Source: Sindora glabra
Lineage: Eukaryota; Streptophyta; Magnoliopsida; Fabales; Fabaceae
NCBI GenBank assembly: GCA_020226215.1
Contig: CM035226.1
Location: 89,676,895-89,740,894 of the forward strand
Length of the DNA: 64,000 nt
Direction: 5' to 3'
In this document: piece by piece, positions 26,477 to 38,742 of the stretch
How the letters are laid out: each line of letters begins with the position of its first letter
Position numbering within the stretch: the stretch's first letter is position 1
Notes under the pieces: generated by a model
Seen by the model: only the letters and a program-made list of their open reading frames with translations
Database searches by the model: none
Told to the model about the DNA's origin: nothing
Program-made: the position numbers and the translations under genes

Positions 26477-29400
26477 ATCCTAACTTAATCACTTAGATGT
26501 TGTTATTCTCCACCCACTTACATTAAAAGAAATACTTTTTAAATTAGATATAGTCTAACTCTTATATGTCTTTGATAACCTTATAATATGATATTATCGT
26601 ATAAATGAGCTTTCTATCTTTAGCATTAGAGAGATACATTGCCTAAGCCACCAGAGTGAAACCTACTATTTTGCATGGTCTTGTCTTTTTATGTAAAAGA
26701 GATATTTGTTAATGTTATATACTTAATAAGATATGATCTCCATATGAGGTTCATCAACTGACCATCTTATAGTCTTTAAAATAGCATTTGGTGTTTCCTC
26801 CATAATGCTATCTACTCGATTATAAAACCATATGATGAATGAGTAATTATATTCATCTTGAACCCATTACTTCCTCATACTACAATTAAGCTATTTTATG
26901 AAAGTAATGTGCTCATTTATGTAAAGCTCAACCTCTTTACTATTTTATAAGATATATAGGTGCACTTGTGCATAGATTTTACAATTTACGCTCTCCACTT
27001 AGGTCCCTAAAGTAGCTTTCCTTAAAATTCTTCCTTTATAGTGAGGATTGGAACACCAATAATGTCCTTGCCTAGCAAGTATTTGATGTAAAACTCAATA
27101 ACCTCCTTAGCAATGAACTTTTTAACAATAAATATTTCTGAACCATTTTTAATATTCTTTTAAGATCTTCATATATCGCTTTTAGGTTACATTTACTTCA
27201 AATGAGCTAGTCTATAAAGTCTTATCTCCTTCACCAAATGCACAACTAGATATAACATTATGTTAAAGAACGATGGTAAAAAATAATTCTCAAGTTGGCA
27301 CAGTGTGATAATAACATCCTTCCATAAGTTATCAAACTCCTTTGAATTAACGACCTTAGCACAAATTCCATTAAAGAAGAAATAAAGAAATAAAGTCTTA
27401 TAATAGCTTATCTCATATATTTAGGCAATATTCTTCATATAGCAATGACTAAAAGTTACTACATCAAAGAATGACAATCATGAGACTTTAAGCAATTAAT
27501 TTCATATCTTTTATAGAAGTAAGGCTTTTGAAGTTGGAAAAATTACCTTATGGCACCTTTACCTTATTTAAAAATTTGAAGAAACTTATTCTCATTCTTA
27601 AACAAGGTATGACATGTTGGAGGAAAATACATACATTGATCCCTATTTTTTTGCACTTAGTTCCTCTCATTCTTTTACAAATTTTGTTGGGCCTTGATTC
27701 TATTTTTCATCTTGCCAAACATGTTAAAAATTATTCTAACTAGATTATCATGTATATTTTTCTTTATATGCATAACATCAATGTTGTGGCTAATAAATAA
27801 GTCCTTTTAACATGGAAGATTGAAGAATATGAACTTCTTCTTCCATAGTGTGTTACCACTTACCAATGCATTGGATTAACCAAAATGGCATCAATATTTT
27901 TCTCATTTTCCTAAAATTCCTCCTTTGATAAGGTTTTGGAGTTAATATTTCCTCCAATAAACCCTTAAAAGCTCTTTTTAGCTTATAATAGTTATAGCCT
28001 TAAGGTAAAAATCTCTTATGACTAAGATATACTATTTTTTTCTAATGCTTTTATTAATAAGAGCATGTTTTATCATTGTAAATAAGGCATGTTTTATGCC
28101 TTTTAACACTATACCCTAATAACTTAAAAGTCTCTTACTTGTTTGCATTGAACACTAACACACTTTTATCCTACACAAGTCTAAAATCTTTAATAAGTAG
28201 TGTTAATTAATCATCTATATCATCTCTCAATTGCTTAGGCCCTGACAGTAATAATGTCAACATTATGTACATTTAATTCATGCATTATGAAGGAAGGAGA
28301 CTGTAAATCACCAACATCATAGGCCATGTATTATATTTATTACTCATGTTATCCCAAGGGTTCATTCTATTAGTACATAGTGTAAGTCTAAATTCTTTTA
28401 CTTTGTAATTGAATTTAGGGTAAAATGTGTCAATTATTCTCTATTGAGAAGAATCCACTGGATGTTAAAACTTGTTGTTAAGAATCATCCGTTTTGTATG
28501 CTATGCTAAATTCTTAGCATCTCCTGCACTAACAAACATGCATTTAAGCGATTGTATTATAGGAAGATATCACAACACCTTAACTAGAACCCTTTTCTTG
28601 ATGTTGCTATTATGCTTCTTCAATTTGTAATAGGATATCCTACATTTTGGATACTTATACAATGTTTTATACTCCTTTTAATATAATATATAGTCATTAA
28701 GATAAGTATGAATCTTTCTATAATACATACCCATCAAGAATATCATTTTCTTTTTCTCATAAGCATGAATTGGTAATTCATTGCCTTTAGGAAGTATGAC
28801 TCTTAATAGTTATAAATTTAACAAATTTTCACTTTCAAGTTGAACAATCTCAATAATAGATAAATGTGTGTATTTAGTATAATCTAGGTACAATAGCTTT
28901 TCTATATTACTTAATAAACTATCAAGGATTTGCAGTTACTTAATAAAATTATTTGTAACATTATGCATCATATTAGCTATGTGATCATTAAAACTATCTT
29001 CTTTATGATTAATAAATGTAGTGCCCCTATTCACCTTTATCACTCCATATTTATTGTATATGACTGATATCAATGCCATGTTCAAATAAATAATCTAATA
29101 CTCACACGATTGTCACCCTTTTCATAGTACAACAATGAAGATAGGGGAACCTTAATCATTAAATCCTTCCCTCCTTTGATTGATTGTAAATTTAATGAAT
29201 TCATTAACCTTATTCTTATATTCAATACTAAGCCAATTAGCTTGCATCCTTGTTTGATCCATGACTAGCTAATCTAGTAAAAACCATATACACAAAAACA
29301 TTAAGAAAACCTTGTATCATCACAAATTTTGCACATTCTTAATCATGTACCTAAAACCTAAACACATTTATAGATTTATATACATAAAAAATACAACCCA

Positions 29401-30060
29401 AATTATCTAGATCACATTTTCCAAACATATACCAAAAATTAAAACAATTTCATATATTTACAAAGGTAATATTACATGTATACTTTATTTTATGCCTAAG
29501 GTTATGGTGTACATTCATGAAACAACATAGAATCTAAAACATTTTGGAATGGCATCATAACCTTAACCCTAGTCATCCTAAGTTGAATTTATTAAAACAT
29601 AGCCTTAACAAACAAAATTGTAAGCTGATATCAAATTATAAAGACACACATAAAACACAAACTATAGGATATTTGATGAGTGTACCTTATTTGTATAGAA
29701 AAGTAGAAGACTAACTAGTGCTTCATGATTCTATAGGAGTTTGTAAGATAGAGCTTTATGTTAGTGGAATCCTACTTTTGCAAATGGCACCACAATATTT
29801 TAGTCTTGTATGTTATTCTTCTATCAATGCTTTTGTATTTTACTTTTCCTATTAGTTAATAATAATCACCAACTTGTAAATAGATACTAGGTTAGCCACA
29901 TAGATTATTCAACATCGATTTATTTATAATATCCATTATCTATGACAAAGCAACATTATGCTAATAAATATAATTTCATATTAGTTATATGTAAAACTCA
30001 TTTTTATATGTTTTAGACATCAATTGTATATAACCAACATCCTTTAACTTCACAAATAAT

Positions 30061-30247
30061 TTTATTGTAACTTAAATACCACATCAAATTTAGAAAACTA
30101 CAATGACTAATAGAAAACAAAGTGACAATTCTACAAATTTATGTCAAATCTAGTTTTATTGTAACTTGAATACCAAATTGAATTTTATAAAACTACATTA
30201 ACTAGTGGAAATCAAAGAAACAATTTTATAATTCATGTCAAATCTAG
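30061..30247. repeat. Tandem duplication, 2 x ~94 bp
   Basis: Unit one runs from TTTATTGTAACTTAAATACC to ATGTCAAATCTAG at 30153. Unit two runs from TTTATTGTAACTTGAATACC to ATGTCAAATCTAG at 30247. They diverge at about one base in seven and lie in the 5' noncoding part of CACTA-2. Confidence 0.8.
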
Positions 30248-30284
30248 AAATTGCAAATACCATTTTTCTTAGATATACAATTTG

Positions 30285-30645
30285 ATATCATTTTTTATAT
30301 TGATAATTTTTTATACAAGTTTAACTTAATTTACTTTTAAATATGACATTGGTCATTAGATAATAATCTTGACATCATTTCTTTTTTTTCTTTTTTTTAT
30401 TATAATAATACAAACATTAATATATTAAATGAGAATATAGAAAATTTTAGTTATGAAAGAAAATATTTTTTGAAGATGAGGAATTTCATACCTTTATTTG
30501 AATTGATAATTTTTAAATATTAATTCAACTCAATTTACTTTTAAATACAACATCAATTATTAAATAATAATCCTAATGTCATTTTAATTATTTTTTTGTG
30601 TAAAGATACATATATCAACACATTAAATATGAATATACAAAAACA
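30285..30645. repeat. Direct repeat pair, ~150 bp units
   Basis: The two blocks begin near 30296 and 30502. They share TTGATAATTTTT, then TCAATTTACTTTTAAATA or a close variant, ATTARATAATAATC, and CATTAAAT ahead of GAATATA. They look like a diverged duplication in the CACTA-2 subterminal region. Confidence 0.6.
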
Positions 30646-31117
30646 TCAGGAAAGAGACATCCAAATATGAAAATTTAGTATGGAATTTTATTCCTTTCCC
30701 TATATTGTTACATTAACAAATGCAATTTTAACCAATATTACATAAACAAAAGAAAAAAATGGAAAATTGTGCCCTATTCCATCTTCACTATTAATTTTCT
30801 TTGCCATCATCAAAAAATAAAAGTTTTTAATAAGTAATAGATCTAAGCAATATGTTTACCTTTATTACAAATGCTAGAATATGTGAAGAGGAGGAAAATG
30901 GCTTACTTACCATCTCATTTAACATATTTATATACTTGCTAATGTATAAAAGTAAAGCAAATTAGATTCTCCCACAAAGTGTGTTTGATGAAATGGTAGA
31001 GGAGCTATTTTCCCCATCCTTACAAACTCTAAAATTAGATAATGTAAGCTAAGGCATCACCAAAATATTCAAAATGGAAAGTGAATGTCAAATATATAGA
31101 GATTATAGAAAACTATG

Positions 31118-31147
31118 GATGTCAATTATTACATGAAAATTGACATC
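31118..31147. repeat. 10-bp palindrome GATGTCAATT / AATTGACATC
   Basis: Perfect 10-bp arms flank a 10-base loop (31128-31137). The arm sequence matches the GACATCAAT-type motif scattered through both CACTA-2 ends. Confidence 0.75.
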
Positions 31148-31812
31148 TTATGTATTCTTATTATCCAAAGAAAATGACAGTTGTTATATCTTTAAACATC
31201 AATTAAGTCTAAAACTAATGTATAAACATTTTACATTTCCAAAAGTACCTTTGAAATACCTTTTGGAAGATAGTTTTGTAAATAATCCATATCTTAAGGT
31301 TTCTTTGTTTACAAAAACATTGTAAAAGCTATAAAGTTAGATGTTGGTTTATTCTTTAACTAATGTGTTAGTTTACATCTTCTCAATAGAGATATTTGGA
31401 CTATTTTTAATCATTAATTTTATTAATGATCAACATCTTATAATATCTCTACAATCAAATTGTGAATTTATAAAAAAAAAGAAGATATTTGTGTTTCAAT
31501 ATCTTTTCTTTGGCATAATTTATTATCAAAGTGTAATCAGATAAAAAAAAACTATGCTTAAACTTCAATACAAATAAATAAATAAATGTTAACATTAATA
31601 AAAAAAATCTACAACATAAACATTATGTATCAAAATCATCATTTTCAATATAAATTCCTAATTATTGCTTAATTTTCTCCATTTTAATCATAAGATTATG
31701 CATGAAAGAATTTAATGTATTTTAGTTCTTCCACACAAACTCTGATGATGAAAGTAGAAGATTGCTAGAATATTAGAAAGTGATAATAAACTATAAAAGC
31801 ATCTCATTATAG

Positions 31813-31866
31813 AATCTAATGTCTCCTACTTGATCTTTAATATTTTAAAGTAGGAGACATTAGATT
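31813..31866. repeat. Perfect 19-bp stem hairpin
   Basis: AATCTAATGTCTCCTACTT (31813-31831) is exactly complementary to AAGTAGGAGACATTAGATT (31848-31866), with a 16-base loop. The lack of mismatches stands out in otherwise decayed CACTA-2 DNA. It is not a terminator context. A small foldback or subterminal structure is most likely; a small-RNA precursor is possible but unproven. Confidence 0.8.
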
Positions 31867-32377
31867 CCTGGATGGGGTACTTCTACAAGATTTGAAGCAT
31901 TTTTAAGAATTACTTGAATATAAGAATAAAGAAAAAGTAAGGATGGATATTATAGTAAGTATGAAAAAAATGCATGTCAGTTATTGATACAAGCTTAACA
32001 TCATATGTATTTGCCATTTCAATGTTGATTTGGTTACCATAGCCTTCAATGTTAGTGTACTCAAACACCGATGTATGAAATTCTCAAATTTCCTAATAGG
32101 ATGCTTTGAATACCATTTGGATGATGGTTATAAATGACACTAATGCCTTAAGTTCTCACATAAGCCTTTTAATGTTGATTATTTTTTAAATTGATATAGT
32201 ATATGTCTTGCTAATTTCAAAAATACCATTACGTCAATATAGGTAATAATTATAATTCATGTCTTTCGTCTTAAAGATTCATATAACTTCAAAAATGTTA
32301 CTATATCAATATAAACATCAATGATAATGATAATTATTATTTATTTATTGATGCTAATAAGTTATTTTATAGTAGTG

Positions 32378-32380
32378 TAT
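32378..32380. repeat. CACTA-2 target duplication TAT (right)
   Basis: Exact copy of 23853-23855, directly after the right terminus TATAGTAGTG. Confidence 0.85.
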
Positions 32381-34994
32381 CTTTTTTATTTATTGACCTC
32401 CTATATGTTTTAATTTAAATCCACTAAAAATCAAAATTCTAACACTGAACTGTCTCAATCTAATAAAAGAATGGAATTATGAGGATTTGAACCTATAATA
32501 AAGAGTTTTAGAGACCCAAGTTTTACTAAGGAGTATAAGGATAATCCATTTCAATTACAAGACTAGGGTAAGCTGAACATGTTCTAACAAGCATTTTAAA
32601 GAAAGTAAGTTAGCTTTTAACTAATGGAATAATAATGTTAATAGAATCCGAGAAGTTACAAGTTGCATGAGAATTTTTAGCAATTTCAATTGAAAGATAG
32701 GATGTTTCATATCTTCTCATTCTATTACATTTATGTAAACCTTCGATTTGATTAAGGTTGAAGGAAATAATGATGCAATTACCTACATTTTGCATTCTAC
32801 TAGGAGTTATGTTACATTTCATTTAGTTTTCTTTATAGTGTATAGTGCGAGTGCTAGTCTTCGGAAGAAAATGGATGCACATTAGCATAATTACTTTTGC
32901 ATTAGCACACTTAATTAACCCCTTGTTTGTTTTCTAATTCTTTTCTTTTTAGTTAAATAGAAGCATTCTTTATTTTATAAAAAAAGGAAATTACTTTTTT
33001 TTATAGAACAAGAGGTAAAAAGGGTGGTTTGCTAGTTTGCTTATATAATTATCAATAAATTCCTTTACCCACATGTTTTATCTACTTGACTTAGAAGGAG
33101 AAGAAGATAAAGAAGAAGCTGTAGAAGAAGAGGAATCCAAAGATACAAAAAAGAATCATTTTTAACGCGATGAGGCTTTCTTAAAGGAAAAGTTCTGTTA
33201 AGATACCAATTTAACCAAGTGCCCAAGTAGCAACAACAACTAAGCAAGGTAATACAATAGAAGATATATACTTAACTTGAGTTAGAATATCTTTCATTAA
33301 ATACAAGGCTAATTAAACTTTTATATGGGAGATCTGACAATCAAGGAGAAAAAAAAAGGCAATGTTACAATGAATGAGGATAGATGTTAAAAGTTAACTT
33401 CCTTTTTTTGTTAATTATGCATGCATTAAAAGTTAATCAAATGACTCCAACCCTAATATAGAAATAAGAGTAGTAAATTGGTGAAAAGAAAAGAGAGGAA
33501 TTCTTCTAAGTTGTATCATGAATGTTAATAGCATTTCTTGATGCTTCTCTGCACTAACCTTTCCTTTAGGCTTAAGATAAGATGAGATGAGTAGGAATGA
33601 AATGAAACTAAAGAAAAAAAATGGAAGGTTGTTCTAATTTCAAAGAGGGATAATAAATGAAAGTAAAATCATTTTAAAAAAGTACATAGAATCTTGGCTA
33701 ATCCAATCCTATTGATCATATGAGCGAGTGGGCAACTATAATTTAGTTAGCTTCCCTTTATTTTATGATAAAGTCTCCAAGAGATAATGCAAGGGCTTCA
33801 CCTAAATGGATTAAGAAAAAAGTTAATCTTTAACTTATAATACCATTCTTGAGGGGGCTCCTATTAAACTTTTTCCAAGATTGAAATACTTGGGCATAGA
33901 GAGATAGGATTGGCTTTCTAAATTTACTTAATGTTAGTGGCTACAAAAAGGTCTTCAAGATGAAGAAAAACTTAATGAATGAAAATAAATCTATAGTTAT
34001 CTCCTTTGGACAAAGGATACTAGATTGTAAACTATCTTTAAAAGCCCTATGGTTATCTTCTATTGTGCTAACCCACATCAAGGAAGCTTAGTGTAGACTA
34101 TTCAATTGAGAACTCTAACACTATAAAAGGTTCAGAACTCTTTTTTTTAGCTTTAAAGATCCAAAGAGAAAAGAGAAAAGTTATACTCTAAATAAGATGT
34201 TTTACACAATTTAAGTACATTTAAAGATTAAAATGAAAAGCAAAATTTGTTTTGATCTAAATAATGGCAAACAATGTCAATCTACTCATTAAGTTGCTTA
34301 AAATAATGGTTTTTCTTATGATTGCATAAGCTTTTAAGAATTTAGTATGCAATCATATCAACTTGATCTATCTTGTTAGCCTCTAGCTTAGGATGGCCTT
34401 GGGATTTGCTGTGTAGCATTTTAATGATCTTCCTAATTATGCATTTGAAAGGGACTCATCATATCTAAAATAGTAAAACATCAAAGTTTGACCTGTACAT
34501 TCCTTTCTAGCCAGAGATGGCAGGAAATATTATTAGATGGATTTTAAATGAAATCCAAATTTTCCTCTCAGTTTGATTCTTTAGCTTCTAATTGAATAGT
34601 TATTGCTAATCTTGATGCATGGACAATTACTTGTGACTCTACTAAGAAGTAAGGAAAGGGTTTCTATGTTAAAAAGATCATTCTTATCTTGTGTGGACTT
34701 ACTTTGATAATAGATAAGCTCATTTTGCTTTAAGCCTTTTAAGGACTTTCATCAAAGAAAGTAAGCTTGGTAAATGTGGTACATGATTGGATCAAACTAA
34801 ATAATTGTTGAAAAAAATATTAATAGAATAAAAACATGAGAAAAAGCAAGCATTTAGTCAGATTGTTCAAGAGATAGGGATTCTTTTAAACATCTTTTTT
34901 CTAAGTTAAGATGGAGCTATTAAGTGATGGAATGTCAATAAGCACAGTGAACTTATCGAAAAGGTATGATAAGGCCAGTGAAGGATGTAAATAA
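32381..34994. other. Unassigned repeat-like DNA
   Basis: No protein domain is recognised in six frames. A purine-rich GAAGAAG tract lies at about 33095-33142; the frame opposite it (33065-33247) is an artefact of that tract. A tRNA-like B-box (GGTTCAAATCC on the minus strand) occurs near 32490, without a foldable tRNA. Confidence 0.4.
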
Positions 34995-34999
34995 GTTTT
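34995..34999. repeat. Target-site duplication GTTTT (left)
   Basis: Exact match to 36564-36568 on the other side of the Copia-like LTR. Confidence 0.85.
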
Positions 35000-35338
35000 T
35001 GTTAGGAATTCGGATTATCACATGCAGTGGAATTTTAAAATTTTGATATGAATTCTACTTAGGATCCATGCAAAAAGCATAAGTCAATGATTAGGATTTT
35101 ACCTATTGGGCACTCGTGTTTCTACTGATCAAAACTTGAGAGCGGATGAATCAAACACTGGCCGGAAGGTACAGCGTCTCTACGGTATCCACACGGAGTG
35201 AACAATGACCTCTCACCCTCCACGCGTCTGCTAGGATGCGTTTTTCTCTCTAAGAATTAGGATTGGATGTTTTTTGAGTGATTCAGGATTTATATGGAAG
35301 CTTTGGACGTGATTATTAAGTGCTGCCCTCAAGTCCCC

Positions 35339-35345
35339 TTTTATA
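35339..35345 (-). promoter_or_regulatory. TATA box of Copia-like LTR
   Basis: The minus strand reads TATAAAAGGGG. The related LTR at 250-1476 has TATAAAAG near 1118 at the corresponding place. Confidence 0.5.
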
Positions 35346-35369
35346 ATGGGGAGAGATAGGACTTATCTA

Positions 35370-35570
35370 TTAATTATCTAATATTAGATAATAATATTAT
35401 CTCATAATATAAATATCTTAATTATTAGATAATTGCATATAATTATCAAATATTAGAATAATATTATCTCATAATATATTTATCTAATATCTAATAAGAT
35501 AATTATTTGATATTTCTTTAATATCAAATAATATCACATAATATATATATATATATATATAACGTGAATT
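35370..35570. repeat. AT-rich TTAGATAAT-type repeats with (TA)n
   Basis: Repeated TAATATTAGATAATAATATT and TTATCTCATAATATA units end in an (AT)n run at about 35540-35560. They correspond to the zone at 784-1000. Confidence 0.6.
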
Positions 35571-36563
35571 ATTATTCTTTAATAATATATATATGCACGA
35601 AAATAAGTCCAATTAATTGGATATTAATATAATTAAAGTCTAATTAATTATTGTCTTATTCCTACTCCTTTTGTGTAACCCTGTAGGTTTTTACTACGTT
35701 GACAATGACTCATTTATTGAGTCATAGATAGTAAGCGGTATCTAGCAATACATCACTGCCACTCAAGTAGTAAGAATGTCTGTGATTCGACATCCACCTA
35801 ACATATGATCAACGTTTTGCATCATAACCCTTTTGTAATAATATCCAAATTGAACTGGAGGCATGGAATGTGTCATCCTCGTCAATGTTCAATTTATATT
35901 TCTTGATATTGAGTAGACTTAAAATAAATAATTAATATCACATATTAATTTAACTGAGCATGGCCATGCATTTCTAAGTCTCACTCAATCAAGGGGCCCA
36001 AAGATATTTCTCTTTTATACAAAAGTAACAAAATCCCATTTACATCACTCACTTCCCTCTGCACGATTTATGACACACTCAATCAATGCCCTACTTGTCA
36101 TCCTGATTAAAGGTGACATAGGATAATATTAAAGTGAGTAATTCCTCATGTAGGGAACCGTAGTGACTTCAAGTCAAAGGTTTATGTGTATTTGTGATCA
36201 TATGAGAATAACTTATGATACGTTTATCCATGCAATATTCTAATAGTGGATCAGTCCAGTACATTGTTCACTAGCAATGTACTCATGTATTGACTTGATA
36301 TCACATATCCATGATTTGTAATTATCAGTCACTATACATGCTAGTCTCGATGTATTATTACTATCCTTTTCATAATAATACTTGACTAGGGGCATTTTAG
36401 GAATAGCAAAGTTATTCCAAGGATAATTATTATATTAAGTTATAAATTACGCATAATAATAATAAAAATAAAATATAATAATTAAATTACCTAAAATAAA
36501 ATATAATACATTGTGTATAACTTCAATCATCTTATATAATTGGTTCTAGGATACACACCAACA

Positions 36564-36568
36564 GTTTT
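36564..36568. repeat. Target-site duplication GTTTT (right)
   Basis: Exact match to 34995-34999. Confidence 0.85.
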
Positions 36569-36766
36569 TACTTATCAAGTGAGTATTGGTCAAATGGCCT
36601 AAAGGTTTAGTGGAATAGACTACAACTGGGTACAAATAGGGCAGTTAGTTAAAGATAGTATGAGTTGAGGAAGACATTGTGATCTCAAGTTGAGGTTAGA
36701 TCCTTGGCTTAGTGCAAATCACAAAAAGCGTGACACAATAACAAACCTTGGTGACCTTCTTGGAGC
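36569..36766. other. Spacer with dispersed repeat shared with ~16.1 kb
   Basis: CTCAAGTTGAGGTTAGATCC followed by TTGGCTTAGTGCAAATC resembles 16111-16155. Identity of the repeat is unknown. Confidence 0.45.
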
Positions 36767-36771
36767 TTGTA
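36767..36771. repeat. Target-site duplication TTGTA (left)
   Basis: TTGTA before the family-A LTR corresponds to TTGTG at 38448-38452, with one mismatch. Confidence 0.7.
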
Positions 36772-38447
36772 TGATGTACACGTCGCAATACACTAAAATT
36801 ATAATAAACTAGTGTGCTAAAATATAATGTTATATAGTGCCACAACCAGGTTATGCCCCTAGTGATTCTTTAATTTTACCTTTTCTAAATTAATTCATAA
36901 CAATACCTACATAATTTTTGAATTACTTATATAGTGAAAATATAAAGAACTAATGCAAATAAAATGCAATGCAATGAAAAAGAATACTATCACAAAAATA
37001 GAATGCAATATATGTTACTTGTTATATATCTAATTGTGTAATAATAGAATGTAGAATTAGGGGGGAGGGTTGGTTGCATGAAATTAAAAAATGTAATAAG
37101 CACGAAATTAAGTGCAAGATAAAAGTAAAATGGAAATAAAATAGAAGAGAATTCAATGAATTCAAACAGCTGATTCATGAATTGGATTAATCATGAATTG
37201 GATTTATGAAATTGAGAGCCCTAAATTAGATTAATAATAGATCAATTAGGACTTGAATTTTTCTAATTAATTCTTCAACCTCAAATTTCTCAGAATCCTT
37301 ATAATAATTCATGAATTTTTCACCGGATAATTGCCTAGAATTTGATCATTTAAAATTGACTGAATTAAGCAATCGTTATAATTCCTATGCTAGATTGAAA
37401 TTAATTTACAAATAGAATTCAGTTGATTTAAGAAACCAAATTAGAAATCTCCAATTAATCCCTTAACCTTCTATATCTATGTGTAAAACTATGATTTATC
37501 AACCATAATTTCACATCAAAGTAGTAAAGAAATTAGAAATCACAAGGGTGAATATCAATTATATCAAATCAACATCCAACATAAAAAATATTAAGAAGAC
37601 TTTTAGCATAAGTAAATAGAGAAAGAGAAAAATTAACATTACAAATCATGATCTCATAATCCTCAAAAGGAGAGCTTCAAACTTCTTAAATTAACTATGA
37701 ATTAAGGCTTTCATTGATGAAGAACAAAGAAAGCAAAGAGAAAAAGAAGGCTATCTGCTGAGTTTCTATATGTAGTTTGAATGTTTTCTTCTCTTTAGCT
37801 CTCTTGCCTATTTATATAACTTAATTAGCCTAATATCCTATTGGATTAGGATTAGATGACTCTTAGGATTATAATAATTAGGTTTTCCATATTTCTAAAA
37901 GTCTAAACCTATTTTTTACAAATCAATCAAATCAAATAAATACATTAGTGAATTCCTGCAAACCTGGCTTCTTAGCAAAATAAGACTACTAAATCGATGA
38001 AATTTGGAAGATTCATAAACATGAAAGTTATAGGCCTGTGTCTTTTGAGAATTTGCACCTAGTTTCAGATCAATCAGACTACTATAGCTCCAGATATGAC
38101 CTAAATACAGAAATGAGTTCAGTTGGAAAAGAGACAGAGCTTTAGCTTCTCAACCAAATAAAGGCTTAAAGAGGTACGGACTAAGCTTTGATCAAAATAT
38201 AAAATTTGTAGTTCTCTCTTTTTAGCTTTCCAACAATATAAAATTTACCTCAATTTGACATCCAAAGCCTAATATATAACTGAAAAACAGAAATAGTATC
38301 AAAATCCAGCATTTACCAAATAAATTCACAATATTGTAAAATTGACCACAATTTATAAAATAAGACCTAATAAGTAAAATTAAGCAAATGTAATATCTAA
38401 GAGATATAAAATAGGAAAAAATAAAATAGTAAATATTTTTCTTATTA
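36772..38447 (+). mobile_element. Family-A solo LTR, 1676 bp
   Basis: It starts TGATGTACACGTCGC and ends TTTTTCTTATTA, a worn form of CTCATCA. It aligns along its length with 2934-4572, including the TATTTATATAA box at 37809-37819 and the TAAATATTTTTCT end. The flanks are TTGTA/TTGTG. No internal retrotransposon region is present. A 62-codon frame on the other strand (36990-37178) is a chance frame. Confidence 0.88.
37809..37819 (+). promoter_or_regulatory. TATA box of family-A LTR
   Basis: TATTTATATAA follows CTCTTGCC, identical in arrangement to 3937-3947. Confidence 0.55.
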
Positions 38448-38452
38448 TTGTG

Positions 38453-38734
38453 CCTTCTGCCAATTCATAAATTATGGCAAATAGGACACAAGTTATTCAA
38501 TATGGCATTCAAACTTTAGAGGAACAAAAGAAGACATTTTTCTTGGAGAGAGCATTTCATATTGTCAGTGTGGCTAGAAACAATGGAAAATAACTAAGAA
38601 TGGCAAGTCCATTGTTTATACTTTTCTTTTTCTTTTAATTTAATATGTTATTTGTTTGTTAACTTTGTTATAATGTTATGTGGCTATTTTATGTGTGTGT
38701 AAGCTTCTTTGATATATCCCCATGTAACAAAATG
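38453..38734. other. Unassigned spacer
   Basis: This is the continuation of the 36569-36766 sequence beyond the LTR. A short stretch at about 38515-38600 could be a worn coding fragment, but I do not recognise it. Confidence 0.35.
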
Positions 38735-38742
38735 CTTATAGT
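38735..38742. repeat. 8-bp target duplication CTTATAGT (left)
   Basis: Identical to 40011-40018. An 8-bp length is characteristic of hAT elements. Confidence 0.85.

Larger units (their letters stand above)
24816..29262 (-). pseudogene. TNP2-class CACTA transposase relic of CACTA-2
   Basis: This is a dead En/Spm transposase. It begins at the ATG at 29262 with MDQTRMQANWLSIEY and NKVNEFIKF, the Transpos_assoc pattern. At about 28500-27800 comes Transposase_21-like sequence, including NMSNKYNTWPMMLVIYSLLP, GPKQ and HKRFLP. At about 27120-26600 comes the C-terminal part (KFIAKEVIEFYIKYLLGKDI, GVP, YSFIIWF). The DUF4216-like end is split by the Copia-like LTR at 25117-26476 and resumes with KGEPIIIAFQAK before a stop at 24816. 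Numerous frameshifts and stops remain in between. It is clearly a different TNP2 lineage from CACTA-1, because matching blocks share only family-level motifs. Introns, if any, cannot be placed. Confidence 0.8.
23856..32377 (-). mobile_element. CACTA-2: full-span En/Spm-type DNA transposon
   Basis: The left terminus is CACTACTATAGAATAGTTGA followed by TTAGCATCA. The right terminus, in reverse complement, is CACTACTATAAAATAACTTA followed by TTAGCATCA, so the inverted repeats are about 28 bp with few mismatches. The target duplication TAT is perfect. A TNP2-class transposase relic lies on the minus strand. Subterminal zones are rich in GACATCAAT-type motifs and small palindromes. Without the nested Copia-like LTR it spans about 7.2 kb. 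Both ends survive although the coding region is dead. Confidence 0.9.
35000..36563 (-). mobile_element. Copia-like solo LTR, 1564 bp
   Basis: On the minus strand it starts TGTTGGTGTGTATCC and ends CGAATTCCTAACA. GTTTT is duplicated exactly at both sides. It shares core blocks (for example GGCCATGCATTT and TTGTGATC-type sequence) with the LTRs at 25117, 48649 and 55526, but it has a different 5' end and an AT-rich central zone. It therefore represents a second subfamily together with 250-1476. The minus strand carries TATAAAA at 35345-35339. No internal region survives. Confidence 0.9.

Noticed and set aside
32430..32560. tRNA- or SINE-like boxes on the minus strand (GGTTCAAATCC)
   Set aside because: A B-box-like word is present, but I could not fold a tRNA or find a SINE tail and flanking duplication.
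33065..33247. Leu-rich 60-codon minus-strand frame
   Set aside because: It is the complement of a GAAGAAG purine tract and probably not coding.
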